Shown piece after piece: positions 24,335 through 30,706 of a stretch of DNA of 44,376 nt (position 1 is the stretch's first letter; the number at the start of each line of letters is the position of its first letter). The notes beneath the pieces were generated by a model. It made no database searches, was not told the DNA's origin, and saw nothing but the letters and a program-made list of their open reading frames with translations. The stretch is taken from NCBI GenBank assembly GCA_038527215.1, contig JBCBGC010000061.1, positions 1 through 44,376 on the forward strand. The letters are read 5' to 3'. Source of the stretch: JAWPMV01 sp038527215 (GTDB taxonomy: Bacteria > Bacteroidota > Bacteroidia > J057). The translations under genes were made by a program, and so were the position numbers.

Positions 24335-25123
24335 ATGGCAAAGAAAAAAGGTTTTCTGAAGTCCTCCTCTGGTAAATGGATCATGAACTTCATTTATGGA
24401 GCTGGGGCTGCGGTTGTAATAGTCGGTGCTCTCTTTAAAATCCTTCACCTTGAAGGTGCCAACCTCATGCTCATCGTAGGGATGGGAGTAGAAGCTGGAG
24501 TATTCCTGATTTCTGCTTTCGACCCACCAGCAGATGACTATGAGTGGGAACGTGTGTATCCCGTTTTGGCTGACGACAACTTTGTAGCAGAAGAAGCGCT
24601 GCTGCAGGATCCTAATAACTGGACCAAGCAATTGAACCAGGTAGATGGAAATGTCTTCGGGGAACTTAGCACGACCTTGGCAGGCTTAAACGATAACGTA
24701 GGGAAACTCTCTTCTGTTACCGATGCGGCCGGAGCAACCAACGAGTATGCCTCTAAAATCAAAGCTGCCTCTGACAAAATCGAAAGCCTCAACCAGAGCT
24801 ACTCTGTAGCGGTTGACTCTATGGCTGGTTTTGCCAACGCCGCTACTGATGCCCAGGCATACCACACCCAGGTTCAGGAAATCACCAAGAATCTGAGCTC
24901 TCTTAACTCTATTTACGAACTCGAACTGCAAGACGCTAAGACGCACCTGAAGTCGCTTAACCAATTCTACGGTAGCATGACTGAAGCTATGCAAAGCATG
25001 GCCGAAGCCAGCAACGATGCCGAGCAGTACAAGCAAGGAATGGCAGAATTGAATCGCAACCTCGGCCGTCTGAATACGGTCTATGGCAACATGCTGTCTG
25101 CCATGTCTGGTAGCGTAAGCTAG
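24335..25123 (+). CDS. gldL: Gliding/T9SS motor protein GldL (PorL)
   Basis: This 262-residue inner-membrane stator-like subunit forms a pentamer around the GldM dimer and uses proton motive force to drive secretion and gliding. There are two transmembrane helices, at about 17-38 (FIYGAGAAVVIVGALFKILH) and about 43-62 (LMLIVGMGVEAGVFLISAF). Lys35 and Glu53 in these helices correspond by eye to the functional lysine and glutamate of Flavobacterium GldL. The cytoplasmic remainder (about 100-260) is helical with heptad-like repeats such as KNLSSLNSIYELELQD and LGRLNTVYGNML. It lies between gldK (135 bases upstream) and gldM (55 bases downstream). There is one gldL in the window although there are two gldM genes. 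Confidence 0.95.
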   Translation: MAKKKGFLKSSSGKWIMNFIYGAGAAVVIVGALFKILHLEGANLMLIVGMGVEAGVFLISAFDPPADDYEWERVYPVLADDNFVAEEALLQDPNNWTKQLNQVDGNVFGELSTTLAGLNDNVGKLSSVTDAAGATNEYASKIKAASDKIESLNQSYSVAVDSMAGFANAATDAQAYHTQVQEITKNLSSLNSIYELELQDAKTHLKSLNQFYGSMTEAMQSMAEASNDAEQYKQGMAELNRNLGRLNTVYGNMLSAMSGSVS

Positions 25124-25178
25124 TCATTCGCATTTTTCCAATTTATACCACTAGTTTTTAATCGGAAATTAAAGCGTT

Positions 25179-26909
25179 ATGGCATCAGGAAAATTATCAC
25201 CCCGGCAGAAAATGATCAACATGATGTATCTCGTCTTGTTGGCACTGCTGGCTTTGAATGTAAGTAGAGAGATCCTGGATGCATTCTCCACCTTGCGGGA
25301 GAAACTTGCCACCACTTCGGTGAATTCCTCTGAGGATATTAACCGCTATGTGGCCGGGATGAACGAAAAGATCAACGACGAGATCACCAATGAGAATAAA
25401 CTGATCAACAAAGGCCTGCTGGACACCATTCCTGCAGTCCAAGGTGAAGCAGGAAAAATCATTGAGCTCATCGAAGGATATGTAGTGAAAATGGAGGAGA
25501 TCGCTAAAAAGGACCCCCAGACGCAAAAACTGCAATCTATCGATGAAACGGAGAAAAATCTCCAATACTGGATGGGAGAAGGAGCCGCTCAGGAATCTAA
25601 CCCTTTCCAAATCTCAGGTAGCACCGTGTATCACGGAGGCGGTGAAGCGTATAAACTTCGCCAGGAACTGGAAAAGTACTATAACTACATCGTAGACATG
25701 TACAATTCTCAGATCGGCCGCTCTCCTAAAGATTCCGCTGCGACCCCTCTGAAAATTAACGATCTTCCATTTCCTGCGGACCAGGGTTCTGGTCAGGGAA
25801 GCAATGACGAAACCGCTAAGTCCTGGGAAAAGAAAACCTTTGACGGACCGGTAATTGCCAACCTGGCTCAGCTGGAAGCTTTGAAAATGGATGTATTTGA
25901 CGCTGAGCAAAAGCTCCTCGAAAAATTCGGAGAGCGCCTCGGTCTGGCGAAATTTAAGATTGACAAGTTTACGCCTGTCATCGCTGCCGAATCCGAGATT
26001 GTCCCTGCCGGTCTCCAGTATCGTGCGAGGCTCTATCTCATTGCTTCCTCCAGCCAATTGAAGCCTAACTTCACTGGTAATGGTGTGAAAACAGATGAGA
26101 CCGGAGACTTCGGTGTACTGACCCTGCCCGCCAGTGGTTCAGTGATTCCAAGAGGCAAAAAAGAAGGTACCCAGTCCTTCAAAGCTAATATCTCTATGAA
26201 AACTACCTCTGGTTCGGTTGAGAGCTATCCAATCGAAGGAACTTTCAAAGTTCGTAAGCCAGAAGTTGTTGTGAACTCTGCTGCTATCCAGATCTTGTAT
26301 CAGGAATGCGGTAACGATGTAAACATTGATGTGCCTGCCTTAGGTGATCAGTACAATCCTAAAATCGCTATCGATAAAGGACGTGTGATCACCAACAGCA
26401 AGTCTCGCACTAAGTTCCGCCTGGTACCTACCGGTCGTACTGCCAAGGTAACCGTAAGCAGTGTAACCAACGGTCAGACAGTGAAAATTGATGACGTGAA
26501 CTACAAAGTCATCAAGCCACCCAAGCCTACCATCGACATGCGTGTCAACGGTAAGAAGGTAACCGGTGCGCCTGTTTCGAAGACCTCTCGGGTACAGGTA
26601 AAACTTGATGCAGACCCAGATTTCAAATCATCTCTGCCACAGGATGCCCGCTACGGAATCCAGGGAGTAGAAGTGAAAGCCCAGCTTTCTCTCGGACCTC
26701 CGGTAACCGTAAACCGTATCAACACTGCTGGCAAAGACGCTACCAAGGCCATCTCTGTAGCGATGGGAACGAGAGTAAGACAAGCTCGTGCCGGAACTAC
26801 AGTCTATATAGTGCTTAACGATATCTACCGGGTGAACTTCCAAAACAAGAGAATCGTCGACAGAAGATTCTCTGAGGTTGAAAGAACGCTCTCCTTGGTG
26901 GTAAAATAA
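25179..26909 (+). CDS. gldM: Gliding/T9SS motor shaft protein GldM (PorM)
   Basis: This 576-residue protein is the single-pass inner-membrane partner of GldL, and its periplasmic part spans towards the GldK/GldN ring. The N-terminal PRQKMINMMYLVLLALLAL is the transmembrane helix (about 12-30), preceded by Arg9. In Flavobacterium GldM, Arg9 interacts with the GldL glutamate. The periplasmic part has helical D1 (about 35-225) and then beta domains, with the signatures GPVIANLAQLEALK, FKVRKPEVVV, CGNDVNIDVPALG and DIYRVNFQNKRIV. Length is somewhat longer than the roughly 515 residues of the family prototype. It is followed by gldN after 19 bases. Confidence 0.96.
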   Translation: MASGKLSPRQKMINMMYLVLLALLALNVSREILDAFSTLREKLATTSVNSSEDINRYVAGMNEKINDEITNENKLINKGLLDTIPAVQGEAGKIIELIEGYVVKMEEIAKKDPQTQKLQSIDETEKNLQYWMGEGAAQESNPFQISGSTVYHGGGEAYKLRQELEKYYNYIVDMYNSQIGRSPKDSAATPLKINDLPFPADQGSGQGSNDETAKSWEKKTFDGPVIANLAQLEALKMDVFDAEQKLLEKFGERLGLAKFKIDKFTPVIAAESEIVPAGLQYRARLYLIASSSQLKPNFTGNGVKTDETGDFGVLTLPASGSVIPRGKKEGTQSFKANISMKTTSGSVESYPIEGTFKVRKPEVVVNSAAIQILYQECGNDVNIDVPALGDQYNPKIAIDKGRVITNSKSRTKFRLVPTGRTAKVTVSSVTNGQTVKIDDVNYKVIKPPKPTIDMRVNGKKVTGAPVSKTSRVQVKLDADPDFKSSLPQDARYGIQGVEVKAQLSLGPPVTVNRINTAGKDATKAISVAMGTRVRQARAGTTVYIVLNDIYRVNFQNKRIVDRRFSEVERTLSLVVK

Positions 26910-26928
26910 CCATTCATTCTTTAGGAAA

Positions 26929-27822
26929 ATGACCAAGTACCTAATTGCCAGTATCCTTACTTTGGTGTTCTGCTTAGAGGCCTTCAGCCAGACCTACGTT
27001 CGTCCGGAAGATCACTTTTGGCGTCGTAAGGTGGTGAATAGAATTGATCTGAACGAAAAGATCAACGCACCATTAATCAAACGTGAAAGTCCGTTTTATA
27101 CCAAGGACAATAGCCAGTACACTGAAAAAGATGGATTGGTGATGACCTTATTCAACGGCTTGAAGCAAGGGAAATATGTGGCTTATCACCCAGATAGCCT
27201 GGACTCTCCACTCGGGTATGACGAAGTACTCAAGCGGATTCAGGAATTTGAGGGCAGCCTCACCGGTGAAGAAGACTTTGATTCCGAGTTGGACGAAGGA
27301 TTTGGAGAGGGCGGCGACGCTTCTTTCGATGACTTCGAAGGAGACTCTGAGTGGGGCTTTGGAGACGAAGGTGGCGATGATGGTTTTGGTGATTTAGGAG
27401 ATGACCTGGGTGACCCTACCGCCGACGCTGGCGATGGGGGTGCGTACATGGGCGACTTTGACTCCGGTCCATTCGAAAACGTGATTCAATTCGTTGAAGA
27501 CCGCATCTTCGATAAGAACCGCTCCAGCATGGTGTATGACATTCAGTTCATCGAGATCATCTGGACCGATCCGGGAGAAGCCCTTCCAGAAAAGAAACTG
27601 TGTACCTTCCGCTACAAAGACGTGCTGGAAACCTTAGACCAGGCGCAGTGGAAAAACCGTTTCAACGATGCCGAGTACAAAACCCTGCGGGAAGTATTCG
27701 AACTCCGACTGTTCCACAGCTTTATTACCAATATCTCCGGCGAAGGTCTGCGTACCCTTCAGGAAGCTGAGTACCGCCGTCAGAAAATGGTAGAGTTTGA
27801 GCATCACCTCTGGAGCTACTAA
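26929..27822 (+). CDS. gldN: Gliding/T9SS ring protein GldN (PorN) with acidic insert
   Basis: This 297-residue periplasmic protein partners GldK in the T9SS ring. The signal peptide is residues 1-21 (MTKYLIASILTLVFCLEAFS). The N-terminal family part has RPEDHFWRRKVVNRIDLNEK at about 25-44 and DGLVMTLFNGLKQGKYVAY. The conserved C-terminal half begins at about 186 with QFVEDRIFDKNRSSMVYDI and IQFIEIIWTDP, and ends with AEYRRQKMVEFEHHLWSY. Between them, residues 114-178 form a 65-residue low-complexity insert with 26 Asp/Glu, many Gly and Phe and no Lys or Arg. The gene ends the gldKLMN operon at a strong terminator. Confidence 0.95.
   Translation: MTKYLIASILTLVFCLEAFSQTYVRPEDHFWRRKVVNRIDLNEKINAPLIKRESPFYTKDNSQYTEKDGLVMTLFNGLKQGKYVAYHPDSLDSPLGYDEVLKRIQEFEGSLTGEEDFDSELDEGFGEGGDASFDDFEGDSEWGFGDEGGDDGFGDLGDDLGDPTADAGDGGAYMGDFDSGPFENVIQFVEDRIFDKNRSSMVYDIQFIEIIWTDPGEALPEKKLCTFRYKDVLETLDQAQWKNRFNDAEYKTLREVFELRLFHSFITNISGEGLRTLQEAEYRRQKMVEFEHHLWSY
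27250..27474 (+). repeat. Low-complexity acidic Gly/Asp/Glu segment inside gldN
   Basis: The DNA encodes GldN residues 108-182, dominated by GA(C/T), GAA and GG(N) codons. It reads as short degenerate units of the type GFGDEGGDD and GFGDLGDD, consistent with expansion by slippage. It keeps frame with the flanking conserved parts. Confidence 0.8.
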
Positions 27823-27843
27823 GCCCAGGAGAATAATATATCC

Positions 27844-27876
27844 AGCGGCCGCCTCTTATGAGGCGGCCGCTTTTTT
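27844..27876 (+). terminator. Terminator of the gldKLMN operon
   Basis: A perfect 12-bp stem (27844-27855 with 27860-27871), very GC-rich and with a TTAT loop, is followed by six T. It lies 21 bases after the gldN stop and separates gldKLMN from the repeat array and second gldM. Confidence 0.95.
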
Positions 27877-27889
27877 ATGGGTTCAATTC

Positions 27890-28514
27890 CAGGCCACTGG
27901 CCAGTGCAACGGATCTCGGCCGGCCCACGGCCAGCACTGTCTGTAACATCGGCTTCCAGCCGGTCTACACCCAAGTCGCTGGCTTTTCAGCCAGTGCAAG
28001 GCTCCAACCGGCCAGAGGCCAGTGCAACGGATCTCGACCGGCCCACGGTCAGCATTGCCCGTAACACCGGCTTCCAGCCGGTCTACTCTCAGATCACTGG
28101 CTTTTCAGCCAGTGCAAGGCTTAAACCGGCCAGAGGCCAGTGCAACGGGTCTCGACCGGTCCGCAGCCAGCACTGTCCGTAACCCCGGCTTCCAGCCGGT
28201 CTGCTCCAGATTCGCTGGCTATTTAGCCAGTGCAAGGCTCCAACCGGCCGGAGGCCAGTGTTACGGATTTTGACTGGCTCAAAGCCAGTGCTGCGGACCC
28301 CAACCGGCCAGAGGCCAGTGCAACGGATCTCGACCGGCCCACGGCCAGCACTGTCCGTAACATCGGCTTCCAGCCGGTCTACACCCGATTCGCTGGTTTT
28401 TCAGCCAGCGCAAGACCCCAACCGGCCAGAGGCCAGTGTTACGGATTTTGACTGGCTCGAAGCCAGTGCTGCGGACTCCAACCGGTCGGAGGCCAGCTCG
28501 CTGGCTTTTTCCCC
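27890..28514. repeat. Tandem array of 118-bp and 60-bp palindrome-rich repeats
   Basis: Units start at 27890, 28008, 28126 (118 bp each), 28244 (60 bp), 28304 (118 bp) and 28422 (60 bp). A partial unit from 28482 ends near 28514, giving the order A-A-A-B-A-B-partial A. Each unit begins with a close variant of CCGGCCAGAGGCCAGTG. The A units also hold the small perfect palindromes CCGGCT-TCC-AGCCGG and CTGGCT-TTTC-AGCCAG; the B units hold ACTGGCT-CAA-AGCCAGT. Differences between units are scattered substitutions. Five overlapping open frames of 68-101 codons here translate the repeats (TGFQPV-like peptides) and are not considered genes. It resembles REP-type intergenic repeats; no RAYT transposase is in the window. 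Confidence 0.9.
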
Positions 28515-28591
28515 GCTCTCCCCTCCCCTACTGTAACCTTTTACCTACCCTGCATTATGAGGGTGTAAAATCAATATTCACATACACTCGA

Positions 28592-28667
28592 GAGTAAGCC
28601 TCCCTTCCCGACTGGCAATCGGGAGTCTGGGTCATGTCCGCATGACCCGGAAGGGAGAGGTTTGCTC
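28592..28667. repeat. Three-way-junction palindrome upstream of the second gldM
   Basis: The outer arms 28592-28608 and 28649-28667 pair over about 17 bp, with two G-T wobbles and one 2-base bulge. They enclose two hairpins: CCCGA/TCGGG (28607-28611 with 28619-28623) and GGGTCATG/CATGACCC around TCCG (28629-28648). It ends 32 bases before the ATG of the second gldM, so it would be in its 5' leader if transcribed from further upstream. Confidence 0.7.
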
Positions 28668-28699
28668 ACTCGGGCGTAACAGCAAAATTTTTCACCATT

Positions 28700-30373
28700 A
28701 TGGCAAGTAAAGGGAACCCTACCCGTCAGCGGATGATCAACATGATGTATCTCGTCCTGCTGGCAATTTTGGCGATAAACCTAGACCCAGAAGTCCTGGA
28801 CGCCTTTATTCGAATGAAAAAGGACTTCCAGGCTACCTCCCAGGTAGTCAACCAGGGCTCAATAGATTTTGTGGCGCAGATGAAATCTGAGATTCAGCGG
28901 GAGATGGAGAAAGAAGGCAAAATGACCAATGAAGGTCTGTTGGACACGCTGGACCAGATTCGTGGGAAAACCATGGCTTTTACCCAGGTCATCAACGCCC
29001 ATCTCGAAGAGATGGAAACGCTGGCTGATTGGGATGAAGAGAAGCAGGAATACACGGCAAAAGATGAGTCAGAAAGGAATTATCAATACTGGATGGGGAC
29101 GGATGACATGGCTGAAGATCGCAGAGGCAATGGCGCCGCCTACGACCTTCGAAATACCTATGACGAATACATCCGCTACCTGCACGGGATGTATAATTCT
29201 CAGGTGAAGGGGGATTCCCTCCAAAAGGAGTTGGTGCTTCTGCCTGACCCAGGCCGGAGGTCCGATCCGGATGAGCGCTGGGAAGAGTATACGTTTGAAG
29301 GGCCAGTAAGTGCCAACCTGGCTACCCTGGAAGCCATGAAAGCCGATATCCTGCGGAGAGAAAAGGAGGTCCTGGATATCCTGAACACCCGCCTCGGAGG
29401 CCGTGTATTTGTGGTGGACAAACTGGTGCCAATCGTCGTCCCGACCACCCAGGTGGTCGCGGCTGGTTTGCCCTTTGAAGCGCAGCTATATGTCGGCATG
29501 AGTTCCTCAGCCGTAAAGCCACAGTTTTCCGCAGGCAATGGCCGCATCAGTCCGCTGGAAGGGGGAAGCTCTGCCCGCTACCAGGTCATTGCTGACGGCA
29601 GCCGAATCCCACAAGGAAAGACCGAAGGAACCCAGACCTACAGCGCAACCATTCGCGTCCCCAAAGCTGACGGGACCTTTGAAATCCTAAACGTGAACCA
29701 GCAATTCACCGTGCGGAAGCCAGAAGTGCAGATTTTTTCGCTGGCGGTCCAGAACCTCTACCGCAATTGCGGCAATGAAGTATCCATTGACGTACCAGCT
29801 TTGGGAGAATACTACAATCCCAAAGTAACGGCCAGCAGGGCTACCGTACGTCAGAGCGATCGCAGCATCCGCCGCTTTGTGATCATTCCTACCGGAAGGG
29901 AATCTATGGTTACCGTCATGTCTGAAACCAACGGCCAGTTGGTCAAAGTGGACGATATCAAATACAATGTCATCAATCCTCCAAAGCCAGAGATATTTGT
30001 GAAAGTGGACGGCCGCCCCTTTAACGGGCTCAATGCCGTCAAAGCTACCCAGCGTTTTGCCCTGCATGTAGAAGCGGACAAGGAATTCAAACGCCTGCTG
30101 CCCAAAGACGCTCGCTATAAAGTCGGGCAGGTAAAAATTCTGCTCAAAGATCAGTTGGGCCCTGCGCGTCCGGTCAGGACCATCAACACCAGCGGTCAGA
30201 ATCCTGAAAATGGCATTCGCATTACTTTGCCACAGGAAGTCCGTCAGGCCGGTCCCGGTATCAAGTTCTTCCTACAGTTGGAAGATGTCTATCGGGTTAA
30301 TTTCCGAGGCCAGCGGGTAGACCTGGGCTTAAGTGATTATGAACTGACGGTTCCCTTTACGCTGAGACGATAA
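28700..30373 (+). CDS. Second GldM paralogue (GldM-like T9SS/gliding motor protein)
   Basis: This 557-residue protein is full length for GldM and similar to the upstream GldM throughout. The membrane segment is TRQRMINMMYLVLLAILAIN, with Arg9 kept. The periplasmic signatures are GPVSANLATLEAMKADI, FTVRKPEVQIFSLAVQNLY, CGNEVSIDVPALGEYYNPKV and LEDVYRVNFRGQRV. The N-terminal helix is nearly identical to GldM, while periplasmic domain D1 and loops diverge strongly. It is separated from gldN by a strong terminator and an 830-base palindrome-rich region, and has its own terminator. No second gldL accompanies it. It may form alternative GldL motors or mixed dimers; this is inference. Confidence 0.93.
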   Translation: MASKGNPTRQRMINMMYLVLLAILAINLDPEVLDAFIRMKKDFQATSQVVNQGSIDFVAQMKSEIQREMEKEGKMTNEGLLDTLDQIRGKTMAFTQVINAHLEEMETLADWDEEKQEYTAKDESERNYQYWMGTDDMAEDRRGNGAAYDLRNTYDEYIRYLHGMYNSQVKGDSLQKELVLLPDPGRRSDPDERWEEYTFEGPVSANLATLEAMKADILRREKEVLDILNTRLGGRVFVVDKLVPIVVPTTQVVAAGLPFEAQLYVGMSSSAVKPQFSAGNGRISPLEGGSSARYQVIADGSRIPQGKTEGTQTYSATIRVPKADGTFEILNVNQQFTVRKPEVQIFSLAVQNLYRNCGNEVSIDVPALGEYYNPKVTASRATVRQSDRSIRRFVIIPTGRESMVTVMSETNGQLVKVDDIKYNVINPPKPEIFVKVDGRPFNGLNAVKATQRFALHVEADKEFKRLLPKDARYKVGQVKILLKDQLGPARPVRTINTSGQNPENGIRITLPQEVRQAGPGIKFFLQLEDVYRVNFRGQRVDLGLSDYELTVPFTLRR

Positions 30374-30395
30374 CCTAAGCGTTAGACCTGTAGCC

Positions 30396-30434
30396 AACCT
30401 GCATGCGCCCCGCGTATGCAGGTTTTTCCTTTTT
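30396..30434 (+). terminator. Terminator of the second gldM
   Basis: A 12-bp stem with one G-T pair (30396-30407 with 30413-30424) and a 5-base loop are followed by TTTTTCCTTTTTT. It begins 23 bases after the stop codon. Confidence 0.9.
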
Positions 30435-30488
30435 TGCATCTACCCCCGCCAACCTTTTTGCCATCCCGGATCATTTACATCATGGAGA

Positions 30489-30598
30489 CCCCGGATAGCC
30501 TCCTTCACTTTGCTCAGGATGCTTCCGGGGCGACAAGTGCTTGAGGTGGGCTTGCCTCAGATGGTATGCACTTCCGTAAGAGTTGACCTGTGGGTCAA
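30489..30598. repeat. Hairpin cluster downstream of the second gldM
   Basis: Three successive inverted repeats are seen. CCCCGGA/TCCGGGG is at 30489-30495 and 30524-30530. AAGTGC/GCACTT (30535-30540, 30568-30573) encloses TGAGG/CCTCA (30542-30546, 30555-30559). TTGACC/GGTCAA is at 30583-30588 and 30593-30598. No open frame of note lies here. Together with the next element it fills the 333-base gap between the second gldM and uvrC. Confidence 0.55.
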
Positions 30599-30603
30599 AC
30601 CCG

Positions 30604-30696
30604 TCTATCGTAGCCGCAGCTTGCAGCTGCGGGATGGGGATTGATCGGAGATCATGCAGAATTTCGGCAGATGCAATCTGCCGCTACGGAGATAGA
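30604..30696. repeat. Composite palindromic element: outer stem with two 8-bp hairpins
   Basis: CCGCAGCT/AGCTGCGG around TGC (30614-30632) and CGGCAGAT/ATCTGCCG around GCA (30665-30683) are enclosed by outer arms TCTATCGTAG (30604-30613) and CTACG..ATAGA (30684-30696, 3-base bulge). This REP/BIME-like layout ends 10 bases before the uvrC stop. The architecture (outer stem, two hairpins) parallels the element at 28592-28667, although the sequence differs. Confidence 0.7.
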
Positions 30697-30706
30697 CTGG
30701 GAACCG

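Noticed and set aside
27890..28514. Possible CRISPR array
   Set aside because: Repeats are contiguous 118/60-bp units without unique spacers, and no cas genes are present.
27858..28536. Five overlapping plus-strand open frames of 68-101 codons
   Set aside because: They translate the palindromic repeats in all frames (TGFQPV-type peptides), overlap each other and have no start context; the DNA periodicity explains them.
30374..30706. Insertion sequence or transposase remnant around the second gldM
   Set aside because: No transposase-like frame, terminal inverted repeats or target duplication could be seen; only short palindromes are present.
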